Assembly (NCBI RefSeq): GCF_008642295.1
Contig: NZ_CP029190.1
Span: forward strand, 1,302,001 to 1,366,000
Direction of reading: 5' to 3'
DNA: 64,000 nt
Source of the DNA: Streptomyces venezuelae
Lineage (GTDB): Bacteria > Actinomycetota > Actinomycetes > Streptomycetales > Streptomycetaceae
Shown here: in pieces, positions 32,594 through 41,161 of the stretch
Layout of the letters: the number at the start of each line of letters is the position of its first letter
Position numbering within the stretch: the first letter of the stretch is position 1
Made by a program: the position numbers and the translations under genes
Notes under the pieces: model-generated
What the model was told of the DNA's origin: nothing
What the model saw: the letters and a program-made list of their open reading frames with translations, nothing else
Database searches by the model: none

Positions 32594-34294
32594 CTACCGG
32601 CCGATGCGGCGGCGCAGGGAGTCCAGCGGGCCGGTGATCTCGGTCAGGCGCAGCGGGCGGGCGAGGAGCACGACGACGAGGGCGAGGGCCGCGGTTCCCG
32701 CGGCGAGCGCCGCGAGGTTGCCGAGGCCTTCGGCGGACCGGGCCGCCGCCCAGCCCGCCGCGCCGGCCGGGATGCTCGCGGCCAGCAGCCGCAGGTGCGT
32801 ACGGAGGGCACTGGTGCGGCGTTCGGTCCGGGTGCCGCCGCGCGGGCCGAGCCGGCGGGCCAGGGTGTACGCGGTGACCGCGCAGCCGGCGATCAGCGCG
32901 AGCGAGTAGGCGCCGGCCATACCGGTGACGGCCCACCGGGCGGGCAGCAGCCAGTAGGCGGCGGCCGACAGCCCGGCGTTCAGCCCGGCGATCACCAGGT
33001 TCAGGAAGAACGGGGTCCGGGTGTCGGAGAGGGCGTAGAACCCGCGGGAGAGGACGTACTGGCCGGAGAAGGCGATCAGGCCGGGCGCGAACGCGATCAG
33101 CATGCCCGCCATGAGCTCGATGTCGGCGGCACCGGTGCGCCCGTACTCGAAGACGCTGCCCATGACCCAGGGGGCGAGCGCGGCGAACAGGCAGGCGGCG
33201 GGGACCACGAAGGCGGCGCTGGTGCGCAGGGCCTGCGAGACGTCGCGGCGGACGGCGCTGAGGTCGCCGTCGGTGGCGGCGGCGCTCATCCGCGGCATCA
33301 GGGCGGTCACCAGGGAGACCGTGATGATGCCCTGGGGGACGATCCACAGCTGGTAGGCGTTGCTGTAGGCGGTGTAGCCGGCGCCGCCCGCGATGCCCTC
33401 GGCCACCGCCTGGGTCCCGGTGGTGGTGGAGAGCCGGGTCACCACCCAGTAGGCGATCTGGTTGGTGAGGACCAGCAGGACCAGCCAGCCGCCATTGCGC
33501 AGCGGGCGGGCCAGGCCGCTGCCGCGCCAGTCGAAGCGGGGGCGCCAGCGGAACCGGGCCGCCCGCAGGGAGGGGACCAGGGCGAGGGCCTGGACGACGA
33601 TTCCCGCGGTGGTGCCGAGGCCGAGGAGCCGGGTCTCGGCCGCGGTCAGGCCGTCGGCCGCGTCGTGGGAGACGTACAGGAACAGGCCGAACACACCGAT
33701 GATCACGATGTTGTTGAGGACGGGAGTCCACATCATGGCGCCGAACCGGCCGCGGGCGTTGAGGACCTGTCCGAGCAGGGTGAACAGGCCGTAGAAGAGG
33801 ATCTGCGGCAGGCAGTAGCGGGCCAGTGCCACGGTGGTGCTCGCCTCGGCGCCCTGGTACGGGGTGTACGCGGCCACGATCAGCGGTGCGGCGAGCACCG
33901 CGGCGGCGGTGAGGACCAGCAGGGCGGCGGTGCAGGCGGTCAGCAGCCGGTCGGTGTAGGCCCGGCCGCCGTCGGCGTGTTCCTTGGCGGCCCGGACCAG
34001 CTCGGGGACGAACACCGCGTTGAGCGCGCCGCCGATGAGCAGCATGTACAGGATGTTCGGGACGGTGTTGGCGACGGCGTAGGTGTCGCCGAGCAGTCCG
34101 GTGCCGAGGGCGGCGACGACCACGGCGGAGCGGATGAAGCCGGTGGCGCGGGAGACGATGGAGCCGGCCGCCATCAGGGCGCCGCTGCGGAGTATCGAGG
34201 CCTTGGGCTGCTGCTGCTCCGCCACGGGTATGGGTTCGGGCCCGGCGGTCATGGGTGCCGTGGCAGCCGGGCCGGCCGTGGTGCTGTTGGTCAC
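32594..34294 (-). CDS. murJ: Lipid II flippase MurJ
   Basis: 566-residue MOP-superfamily integral membrane protein with about 14 TM helices, moving lipid II across the membrane. Hallmarks: ILRSGALMAAGSIVSRATGF, RSAVVVAALGTGLLGDTYAV, NTVPNILYMLLIGGALNAVF (conserved N-terminal cavity), VPELVRA, ILFYGLFTLLGQVLNARGRF, and QGIITVSLVTALMPRMS. Residues 1-40 are a Pro/Ala/Thr-rich leader. It lacks the C-terminal kinase-like tail of mycobacterial MviN. The GTG start overlaps the Fem-gene stop (GTGA). Peptidoglycan assembly links it to the Fem and L,D-transpeptidase genes on its left in transcription. Confidence 0.94.
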   Translation of the reverse strand: MTNSTTAGPAATAPMTAGPEPIPVAEQQQPKASILRSGALMAAGSIVSRATGFIRSAVVVAALGTGLLGDTYAVANTVPNILYMLLIGGALNAVFVPELVRAAKEHADGGRAYTDRLLTACTAALLVLTAAAVLAAPLIVAAYTPYQGAEASTTVALARYCLPQILFYGLFTLLGQVLNARGRFGAMMWTPVLNNIVIIGVFGLFLYVSHDAADGLTAAETRLLGLGTTAGIVVQALALVPSLRAARFRWRPRFDWRGSGLARPLRNGGWLVLLVLTNQIAYWVVTRLSTTTGTQAVAEGIAGGAGYTAYSNAYQLWIVPQGIITVSLVTALMPRMSAAATDGDLSAVRRDVSQALRTSAAFVVPAACLFAALAPWVMGSVFEYGRTGAADIELMAGMLIAFAPGLIAFSGQYVLSRGFYALSDTRTPFFLNLVIAGLNAGLSAAAYWLLPARWAVTGMAGAYSLALIAGCAVTAYTLARRLGPRGGTRTERRTSALRTHLRLLAASIPAGAAGWAAARSAEGLGNLAALAAGTAALALVVVLLARPLRLTEITGPLDSLRRRIGR

Positions 34295-35457
34295 CGGCGC
34301 GCCAGGTAGGCCTGGAAGGCCTTGTAGAGCGCCGAGTTGGCGTATCCGTCCATCGGGATCTCCCATTCGCCGAGTGTTTCCACGATCTGCCCACCGGTAC
34401 CGAGCTTCCAGCGCAGCAGTCCGAAGGAACGTTCGTCGGGGTCGAGGGTGGAGGGTACCCCGCGCATGTCGTACTCGTCGGCGCCGAGGGCGTGGGCGTC
34501 ACACAGCATGCGCCACTGGAGGGCGTTGCTGGGGCGGACCTCGCGGCGGTGGTCGGCGGAGGCACCGGTCTGGTACCAGACCCGGCGGCCGGCCACGATC
34601 ATGGTGTGGGCGGCGAGGATCTCGCCCTGGTGGGTGGCCAGGTAGAGGCGCATCCGGCCGGGTGCCTCGGCGTTCAGGGCCTCGTACTGCTGCCGGTAGT
34701 AGGCGAGGGAGCGGCCGAGCCGGAATCCGTCGCGTTCCTCGGTGAGCTGGAGCAGCCGGTAGAACTCGGGGAGGTCCTCGGCGGTGCCGACGGTGGTTTC
34801 CACGCCGGCCTTGTCGGCCTTGCGCACGTTGCGGCGCCATTCCTGGTTGAGGCCGGACCACAGGTCGTCGAGGGAGCGGCCGGCCAGCGGGACCCGGAAG
34901 ACGTGCCGGGGCTGGGCGTCCCCGTCGTCCTCCCCGCCGCAGCGCTTCCAGCCGCGGGTGCGCAGCCGGTCGGCGACGGCGGTGCCGAGCGGGTCGGCCT
35001 CGGTGGCGAGGACGTCGGATATCTGCCGGCCGGGGCCGGCGGCGGCCTTGGCGGCGGCGGCGTCCCAGCGGCGGTAGGTGGGGGTGGGGCCGATCCGTAC
35101 GGCGAAGGCGCCGGCGGCCCGGAGGTGGCGCATCAGGGGGGTGAGCCAGCGGTCGATGTGCGGGTCGGCCCAGTCCGCCACCGGCCCTTCGGGCAGATAG
35201 GCGAAGTACTTACGGGTACCGGGGAGCTGGCGGTAGAGGACGAGGGCGCCGCCGAGGATGTCCCCGGCCGGGCCGTGCCAGCCGACCCGCTCCGAGCGCC
35301 AGAGGTTCTTCACCCCGGCCCAGGACGGGTACTGAAGGAAGCTGGCCTGCCGGTGCCGGGCGAGGAAGGCCTGGTACTCGGGGACGGACAGGGTCCGGAC
35401 GCGGAGCTCCGGTTCGAGCTGGGGCGAGGCGGGCGGGGTCACGAGCAGGGCACACAC
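34291..35457 (-). CDS. Fem-type peptidoglycan bridge aminoacyltransferase (FemX-like)
   Basis: 388 residues of the FemABX acyl-CoA N-acyltransferase fold adding an amino acid (glycine in Streptomyces) to the lipid II stem Lys/DAP from aminoacyl-tRNA. Typical pieces are ASFLQYPSWAGVKNLWRSER, LNQEWRRNVRKADKAGVETT, LPEFYRLLQLTEERDGFRLG and AAHTMIVAGRRVWYQTGASA with NALQWRMLCDAHALGADEYD. GTG 35457 follows GGAAGGAC eight bases upstream; a domain-less upstream extension is dismissed. It is coupled to murJ. A weakly basic membrane-associated role is expected; no TM segment is present. Confidence 0.9.
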   Translation of the reverse strand: MCALLVTPPASPQLEPELRVRTLSVPEYQAFLARHRQASFLQYPSWAGVKNLWRSERVGWHGPAGDILGGALVLYRQLPGTRKYFAYLPEGPVADWADPHIDRWLTPLMRHLRAAGAFAVRIGPTPTYRRWDAAAAKAAAGPGRQISDVLATEADPLGTAVADRLRTRGWKRCGGEDDGDAQPRHVFRVPLAGRSLDDLWSGLNQEWRRNVRKADKAGVETTVGTAEDLPEFYRLLQLTEERDGFRLGRSLAYYRQQYEALNAEAPGRMRLYLATHQGEILAAHTMIVAGRRVWYQTGASADHRREVRPSNALQWRMLCDAHALGADEYDMRGVPSTLDPDERSFGLLRWKLGTGGQIVETLGEWEIPMDGYANSALYKAFQAYLARR

Positions 35458-35679
35458 GGCTGACCGTCCTTCCGGTGGTCCGGTACGTCCGATGGGGATG
35501 CACAGGACTTTCACAGCCGTCCATGACCGAGGTGCGCGGCGATTGTGACCGGACGATGACCGTTCTGCTGCGGTCCACGTCACAGGAAAGAGTGAAGCTT
35601 TTTCCGCTTCGGAGGGAACCTAAAGTCGTGTTCGTCCGCTCTTGGCTTGCGGACGCACTTTGCATCGGAGGGGTTTTCG

Positions 35680-36876
35680 TTGAGCCGTACACGCCGTACC
35701 GCCCGTCACGCCGCGCTTGCCGGCACCGCGCTGCTGGCCGCCGCGCTGACCGCCTGTTCGGGCGGTTCCGGTGGCTCGGGCAGCGGCGACGGCAAGAACG
35801 CGGAAATGAAGCCGAAGGCACCCATGGCCATCTCGGTCAACCTGACCGGGACCGAGGTCAAGGCGGGTGAGCCGGTCAAGGTGACCGTGGCCGAGGGCAA
35901 GCTGACGCAGGTGAAGGTGACCGATGCCAAGGGCGGTGAGCTGGTCGGCCAGATATCGCCGGACGGCAAGACCTGGACCTCGGAGCGGAACGCCTCGCCG
36001 GGCGGGCAGTACAAGGTGGAGGCCCAGAACGCCGACAGCCAGACCGCGACCGCGCAGTTCAAGACAAGCGCCGCGGACAAGGTGAACAAGGTCTCGATCT
36101 TCCCGGGCAAGAACTCCACGGTGGGCGTGGCCCAGCCGGTGTCGCTGGTCTTCGACAACCCGGTGAAGAACAAGGCCGAGGTGGAGAAGCACCTGAAGGT
36201 GACCACCTCGAACAACACCGAGGGCTCCTGGGGCTGGATGACGGACTACTCGGGCAAGGACCGGGTGGACTGGCGGCCGAAGGAGTACTGGAAGTCCGGC
36301 ACCGACGTCAAGGTGCAGATGAACCTCAACGGGGTGGACTCCGGCCAGGGCGGCGGCTACTTCGTCCGCGACTACAGCACCGAGTTCAAGACCGGCAAGG
36401 ACCGCCGGCTCCTGGTGAACCTCGACACCAAGCAGATGACGGTGACCGAGGAGGGGCAGACGGTGAAGACGATCCCGGTGTCGGCGGGCACGCCCGGCGG
36501 CCAGAAGGCGTCCTGGTCCGGGAAGATGGCGCTGATGTCGAAGGAGGGCACCATCAACATGAACTCCGAGACGGTGGGCCTGGGCGACGCCTACGACAAG
36601 ATGGTCGACTACTCGATGCGGGTGACCTGGTCCGGGATGTACATCCACGCCGCCCCCTGGAACTCCGGGAACTTCGGCCGCGCCAATGCCAGTTCCGGCT
36701 GTGTGGGGATGAGCGACGGCAATGCCGCCGCCCTGTTCGCCATGGCCCAGGTGGGCGATGTGGTCGAGGTGACCGGCGGCGGTTCGAAGGGCAACGCCAA
36801 GCTGGGCAACGGCTACACGGAGTGGAACCTCTCCTGGGAGGAGTGGAAGACCAAGTCCGCCCTGGCCGGCAACTGA
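35680..36876 (+). CDS. L,D-transpeptidase lipoprotein with Ig-like domains
   Basis: 398 residues starting at TTG 35680, with GGAGG eight bases upstream; a 33-base longer ATG form lacks such a site. Signal peptide HAALAGTALLAAALTAC with lipobox LTAC, Cys26 lipidated. A Ser/Gly linker, two Ig-like domains (50-130, 131-240), then the YkuD catalytic domain: MYIHAAPWNSGNFGRA with His323 and SSGCVGMSDGNA with Cys341. The residue before GC is Ser rather than the usual His of SHGC, so the site is a variant. A C-terminal Trp-rich tail ends it. It forms 3-3 peptidoglycan cross-links. Divergent from the femX-murJ operon. Confidence 0.9.
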   Translation: MSRTRRTARHAALAGTALLAAALTACSGGSGGSGSGDGKNAEMKPKAPMAISVNLTGTEVKAGEPVKVTVAEGKLTQVKVTDAKGGELVGQISPDGKTWTSERNASPGGQYKVEAQNADSQTATAQFKTSAADKVNKVSIFPGKNSTVGVAQPVSLVFDNPVKNKAEVEKHLKVTTSNNTEGSWGWMTDYSGKDRVDWRPKEYWKSGTDVKVQMNLNGVDSGQGGGYFVRDYSTEFKTGKDRRLLVNLDTKQMTVTEEGQTVKTIPVSAGTPGGQKASWSGKMALMSKEGTINMNSETVGLGDAYDKMVDYSMRVTWSGMYIHAAPWNSGNFGRANASSGCVGMSDGNAAALFAMAQVGDVVEVTGGGSKGNAKLGNGYTEWNLSWEEWKTKSALAGN

Positions 36877-36888
36877 ATCTCATTCAAT

Positions 36889-36945
36889 CGTTACCGGCAC
36901 GTAACTTACTGATGGGTTACTTTCGGTAACGCGCTCCCGTTACCG
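36889..36945 (+). promoter_or_regulatory. Cluster of GTTAC/GTAAC repeats before the CocE-type hydrolase gene
   Basis: Five copies of GTTAC or GTAAC occur in 57 bases: 36890, 36901, 36916, 36926 and 36939. The last two form a perfect inverted repeat CGGTAACG-N6-CGTTACCG (36924-36945), and a first CGTTACCG starts at 36889. The stretch begins 12 bases after the L,D-transpeptidase stop and ends 29 bases before the GAGGAG ribosome site of the next gene. It could be an operator or part of a terminator. Confidence 0.7.
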
Positions 36946-36986
36946 TCGGGTCACTTTGATGACCCGGCGCACCCGAGGAGCGATTG

Positions 36987-38606
36987 ATGGCACGCACCCC
37001 CACAGCTGCCGCAACCGTGACGGCACTGCTGGCCGCAGCCGCCCTGGGCCTGGCCCCCCACCAGGCCCAGGCGGCGCCCGCCGCCGCCGTCCCTGCCACC
37101 ACCGGCACCACCGGCACCACCGGCACTGCCGCCGCCGAGCAGAGCGGACCGAGCTTCCACGACATCCCGGGCTCCGGCGGGATCACCCTCAAGGGCAATG
37201 TCTTCACCCCGGCCGGCGCCCAGGCCGGCCGGAAATACCCGCTGATCGTGCTCCCCACCAGCTGGGGCATGCCGCAGATCGAATACATCGCGCAGGCCAA
37301 GAAGCTCGCCGACTCCGGCTATGTGGTGGTCAGTTACACCTCCCGCGGGTTCTGGCTCTCCGGCGGCGAGATCGAGGTGGCCGGCCCGCCGGACATCGCC
37401 GATGTCTCGGCCGTCATCGACTGGGCGCTCGCCAACAGCCCGGCCGACCCCGGCCGCATCGGCCTGGGCGGGGTCTCCTACGGCGCCGGCATCAGCCTGC
37501 TCGCCGCCGCCCACGATGCCCGTATCAAGACCGTGGTCGCCCTCAGCGGCTGGGCCGACCTGATCGAGTCGATCTACTCCGGCCGCACCCAGCATCGCCA
37601 GGCCGCCGGTCTGCTCGGGGCCGCCGGATACCTCACCGGCCGCCCCGGCGGCGAACTGAAGCAGATCCTCGGCGACTTCCTCGGCTCCAACCTGGCCAAG
37701 GAGCAGCAGATGATCGAGTGGGGGAAGAAGCGCTCGGCCGCCGAGCAGATCGACCGGATCAACGCCAACGGTGCCGCGATCATGCTGGGCAATGCCTGGG
37801 GCGACACCATCTTCCCGCCCAACCAATACGCCGAGTTCTTCGAGAAGCTGACCGGCCCCAAGCGCCTGGAGTTCCGCCCGGGCGACCACGCCACCGCCGA
37901 GGCGGGCGGCCTGCTGGGCCTGCCCAACGACACCTGGACCAGTGCCCACCGCTGGTTCGACCACCACCTCAAGGGCGAGCGCAACGGGGTGGACACCGAG
38001 GCCCCGGTCCGGCTGAAGTCCCGTAGCACGGGCGGCTACGAGGATTACCCGGACTGGAAGTCGGTCGGCGCGGCGGGCACCGAGCGGCTGGCGCTCTCCG
38101 ACAGCGAGCACCTCTTCACGGGCGTGGACTCCGGCGCCAACGGCGGCCTCGTCTTCCTGTCCAGCATCCTGGACCAGTTCGTCAAGGCTCCCCCGGTCGC
38201 ATCCGTTCCGCTGCTTCCCCGCGCCTTCGCCGCCGTCTGGCAGTCCGGCCGCTACGAGGAGGCCCGCCGCATCCGCGGCACCGTCAGGCTGCACACCACC
38301 GTCACCCCCACCCGGGCGGACGGCACCTTCGTGGCCTACCTCTACGACGTCGGCCCGCTCGGCATCGGCAAGCTGGTCTCCAACGCCCCGTACACCTTCC
38401 ACGGGAAGACCCCCGGGCAGTCCTTCGGGGTGGATCTGGAGCTGTTCTCCACCGCCTACGACGTGCCCGAGGGGCATCGGCTCGCTCTGGTCATCGACAC
38501 GGTCGACCCGCTCTACATCGAGCACAACCCCACCGGCGCGCAGCTGACCTTCTCCTCGCCGCGGTCCGATCCCTCGTACGTCTCGGTCCCGCTGCGCGAG
38601 CAGTGA
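36987..38606 (+). CDS. Secreted CocE/NonD-family alpha/beta hydrolase
   Basis: 539 residues. Signal peptide ATVTALLAAAALGLAPHQAQ then an Ala/Thr/Gly repeat linker (TTGTTGTTGTAAA). The alpha/beta hydrolase core has PLIVLPTSWGMP (oxyanion), GYVVVSYTSRGFW and the nucleophile elbow GLGGVSYGAGISLL with Ser in GVSYGAG; the acid and histidine lie in NAWGDTIFPP and FRPGDHAT. A C-terminal jelly-roll (about 380-539) is like X-Pro dipeptidyl peptidase C-domains. It probably acts outside the cell on acyl or peptide substrates; the family includes cocaine esterase. ATG 36987 has GAGGAG. It is single and framed by repeats. Confidence 0.88.
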   Translation: MARTPTAAATVTALLAAAALGLAPHQAQAAPAAAVPATTGTTGTTGTAAAEQSGPSFHDIPGSGGITLKGNVFTPAGAQAGRKYPLIVLPTSWGMPQIEYIAQAKKLADSGYVVVSYTSRGFWLSGGEIEVAGPPDIADVSAVIDWALANSPADPGRIGLGGVSYGAGISLLAAAHDARIKTVVALSGWADLIESIYSGRTQHRQAAGLLGAAGYLTGRPGGELKQILGDFLGSNLAKEQQMIEWGKKRSAAEQIDRINANGAAIMLGNAWGDTIFPPNQYAEFFEKLTGPKRLEFRPGDHATAEAGGLLGLPNDTWTSAHRWFDHHLKGERNGVDTEAPVRLKSRSTGGYEDYPDWKSVGAAGTERLALSDSEHLFTGVDSGANGGLVFLSSILDQFVKAPPVASVPLLPRAFAAVWQSGRYEEARRIRGTVRLHTTVTPTRADGTFVAYLYDVGPLGIGKLVSNAPYTFHGKTPGQSFGVDLELFSTAYDVPEGHRLALVIDTVDPLYIEHNPTGAQLTFSSPRSDPSYVSVPLREQ

Positions 38607-38646
38607 TCTCCGGCTGCTGCCGGGGCCGCGGCCGGCTCTGCGCGGG

Positions 38647-39552
38647 TCAGCTCTGTCCCGGCAGCACCGGCCTCGGCTCGGGCGGGGCGACATGGCCCGC
38701 ATCGGTCTTGGGGCTGCGCCGCTGACGCTTGGCCACCCAGGTGGCGAACCAGGACAGCAGCATGCACATCCCGATGTAGATGGGCGAGATGATCATCACG
38801 ACCGGGATGAAGGGCAGATCGTAGTCGAGGTTGGAGGCGATCAGCTTGCCCGCGTGCAGGAACTCCTCGTAGGTGATCAGGTAGCCGAGCGAGGTGTCCT
38901 TCAGGGCGACCACCAGCTGGCTGATGATGGTCGGCAGCATGGCCCGGAGCGCCTGGGGGGCCAGTACGTACGTCATCACCTGGGTCTTGCGCATGCCCAG
39001 CGCATACGCCGCCTCGCGCTGGCCGCGCTCCACCGCGTTGATGCCGGTGCGGAACACCTCGGCCAGGACCGAGCCGTTGTAGAGGGTCAGTCCGGCCACC
39101 AGCGCGGGCAGCGGCTGGACCTTCAGCGCCACGAAGATGAAGAAGATCATCACCAGGACCGGCATGGCCCGGAAGAACTCCACGCAGACGGTGGACAGCC
39201 AGCGCACCGGCCGGTGCACCGACAGCCGGCCGGTCGCGAGCACCCCGCCGAGCAGCAGCGAGAGCACGGAGGCGTAGGCGAAGGCCTTGAGGGTGTTCCC
39301 CAGGCCCCTGAGCACCAGTTCCTGGATGCCCTCGTAGGTGAAGGGGCTCCATTTGTCGGCGGTGAACTGCCCGGTCGAGAAGAGCAGGTAGAGGATCCAG
39401 CCGAGCAGGGCCAGCACCACCACGGTGGAGAGGATCCCGTAGAGGAAGTGCCGGCGCCGAGCCCGGGGGCCGGGGATGTCGTAGAGGGCGGTGGACTCGG
39501 TGTCGGCATGCCGCCCGGGTGCGGGCGCGGTCCCGGTCTCGGTGGCGGTCAT
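38647..39552 (-). CDS. gluD: Glutamate-type ABC transporter permease (GluD)
   Basis: 301 residues with a 50-residue cytoplasmic leader and six hydrophobic helices. The permease-ATPase interface EAA loop GQREAAYALGMRKTQVMTYV is present, preceded by FFRAMPVLVMIFFIFVALKV. It belongs to the polar amino acid His/Glu/Gln/Arg permease group. The stop/start overlap with GluC is four bases (39549-39552). It is the fourth gene of gluABCD. The extra leader and a C-terminal RQRRSPKTDAG tail match Corynebacterium GluD-type proteins. The convergent hydrolase gene ends 40 bp away. Confidence 0.92.
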   Translation of the reverse strand: MTATETGTAPAPGRHADTESTALYDIPGPRARRRHFLYGILSTVVVLALLGWILYLLFSTGQFTADKWSPFTYEGIQELVLRGLGNTLKAFAYASVLSLLLGGVLATGRLSVHRPVRWLSTVCVEFFRAMPVLVMIFFIFVALKVQPLPALVAGLTLYNGSVLAEVFRTGINAVERGQREAAYALGMRKTQVMTYVLAPQALRAMLPTIISQLVVALKDTSLGYLITYEEFLHAGKLIASNLDYDLPFIPVVMIISPIYIGMCMLLSWFATWVAKRQRRSPKTDAGHVAPPEPRPVLPGQS

Positions 39553-40193
39553 CGGGCGATCCCCCAACGCTTTTCGAGGACGTTGAACAGCGCGCTGATG
39601 GACAGGGTGATGATCAGATAGCCCACGGCGATCCAGAAGAAGGTCCAGATGATGCTGTAGCCGAGCTCGCTGAGCGTCTTGTACGTGCCCAGCAGCTCGT
39701 TGACGCTGAAGGCGCCGGCGATGGCCGTGTTCTTGGCCAGCGCGATCAGGGTGGAGCCGATCGGCGGGATCACCGACCGGAACGCCTGGGGCAGCACCAC
39801 GTCGCCGAGGGTCTGGCCGAAGGACATCCCCAGGCTGCGGGCGGCCTCGCCCTGCCCCTTGGGCACGGTGTTGATGCCCGAGCGCAGCGCCTCGCAGATG
39901 AAGGCGGAGGTGTAGCAGCCGAGGGCGATGACGGCGAACACCTCGAAGGGCAGGACCAGCCCGAAACGCGGCAGTCCGAGCAGGACCGCGAAGAAGAGCA
40001 GGGTCAGGGGGGTGTTGCGGAGCACCGTCACCCACACCGTGCCGAAGACCCGGAAGGAACCGACGGGGGCGACCCGGAAGGAGGCCATGAGGAAGCCGAG
40101 GACCAGGGCGAGCAGCGAGGAGTAGACGGTGAGTTCGACGGTGCCGAGGAAGCCCTTGCCGTAGAGGGCGAAGTTGTCGGTGAGTACGTCCAT
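39549..40193 (-). CDS. gluC: Glutamate-type ABC transporter permease (GluC)
   Basis: 214-residue partner permease with five or six helices: GTVELTVYSSLLALVLGFLM, VTVLRNTPLTLLFFAVLLGL, and the EAA loop KGQGEAARSLGMSFGQTLGD. It forms the heterodimeric channel with GluD. Start ATG 40193 lies 15 bp after the binding-protein stop. Nothing unusual is seen. Confidence 0.93.
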   Translation of the reverse strand: MDVLTDNFALYGKGFLGTVELTVYSSLLALVLGFLMASFRVAPVGSFRVFGTVWVTVLRNTPLTLLFFAVLLGLPRFGLVLPFEVFAVIALGCYTSAFICEALRSGINTVPKGQGEAARSLGMSFGQTLGDVVLPQAFRSVIPPIGSTLIALAKNTAIAGAFSVNELLGTYKTLSELGYSIIWTFFWIAVGYLIITLSISALFNVLEKRWGIAR

Positions 40194-40208
40194 GCCGGTG
40201 CGGTCCCC

Positions 40209-41147
40209 TCAGTTCGCCGGGTAGCGGTCGATGGCGGGCGGCGCCGGGGCGGGCGTTCCCGACAGGCCGAGCGTGGCGTCGTACGCCTTCTTCCAGTTGC
40301 CGTTCTTCTCGTTGGCGGCGAGGGCGTCGTCGAGGGCGAAGCGCAGGGCGTTGTCGCCGCGCGGGACGCCGATGCCGTAGGGCTCCCGGGAGAAGGGCTT
40401 GCCGACGACCTTGAGCTCCTCGGGCACCTTGGCCGCGTAGCCGAGGAGGATGGAGTCGTCGGTGGAGACCGCGTCGACCTGGTAGGTCAGCAGGTTGTCG
40501 ACGCAGACCGAGTAGGTGTCGTAGGTGACCAGGTCGGCCTGGGGGTATTCGCGTTCGAGCCGCTGGGCGGGGGTGGAGCCGGCCGCCGAGCAGACCCGTT
40601 TGCCGGCCAGGTCCTCGGGGCCCTTGATGTCCTCCTCGTCGCGGCGGACCAGCAGGGACTGGCCGGCCATGTAGTAGGGCCCGGCGAAGCCGACCTGCTT
40701 CTTGCGGTTGTCGTTGATGGTGTAGGTGCCGACGTAGTAGTCGATCTGGCCGTTCTGCAGGGCGGTCTCGCGGTTGGCGGAGGCGACCGTCTTGAACTCG
40801 ATCTGATCGGGGCGGAAGCCGAGGGAGGCGGCCATCATCTTGGCGATCTCGATGTCGAAGCCGGAGTACCGGCCGCTGGCGGGGTCCTTCTCGCCCAGGT
40901 AGGGCTGGTCCTCCTTGACGCCGATCACCAGCCGGCCGCGTTTCTTCGCGCGCTGCCAGGTCGGCGAGTCGGGCAGGCTGAAGCCGGTGGCGACCTGGTA
41001 GACGGGGAGGTCCTCGGGCTGCGGCCCCTTGACGGGCGGGCTGCCGTCCTTTCCGCAGCCGGTGACGGCCGCGACGAGGGCGAGGAGCAGTACGAGGATC
41101 AGGGCGGGGCGGTGTGCGGGCAGGCGGGAGCGGCTGGGGGTGGTCAT
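40209..41147 (-). CDS. gluB: Glutamate-type ABC transporter substrate-binding lipoprotein (GluB)
   Basis: 312 residues. Signal peptide PALILVLLLALVAAVTGC with lipobox VTGC gives the lipid anchor at Cys31. The SBP_bac_3 (PBPb) domain follows: RLVIGVKEDQPYLGEKDPAS, YSGFDIEIAKMMAASLGF, NGQIDYYVGTYTINDNRKKQ and KRVCSAAGSTPAQRLEREYP. Two internal cysteines (near 220 and 236) may form a disulphide. It captures glutamate or a related polar amino acid outside the membrane. Second gene of gluABCD, 14 bp after gluA; GAGGGG precedes ATG 41147. Confidence 0.94.
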   Translation of the reverse strand: MTTPSRSRLPAHRPALILVLLLALVAAVTGCGKDGSPPVKGPQPEDLPVYQVATGFSLPDSPTWQRAKKRGRLVIGVKEDQPYLGEKDPASGRYSGFDIEIAKMMAASLGFRPDQIEFKTVASANRETALQNGQIDYYVGTYTINDNRKKQVGFAGPYYMAGQSLLVRRDEEDIKGPEDLAGKRVCSAAGSTPAQRLEREYPQADLVTYDTYSVCVDNLLTYQVDAVSTDDSILLGYAAKVPEELKVVGKPFSREPYGIGVPRGDNALRFALDDALAANEKNGNWKKAYDATLGLSGTPAPAPPAIDRYPAN

Positions 41148-41161
41148 CGGTCCGGGGCCCC

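Noticed and set aside
35615..35640. ECF-sigma-like promoter (GGAACC with CGTC) before the L,D-transpeptidase gene
   Set aside because: The two boxes are only about 12 bases apart, too close for the usual ECF spacing of 16-18, so it is not called a promoter.
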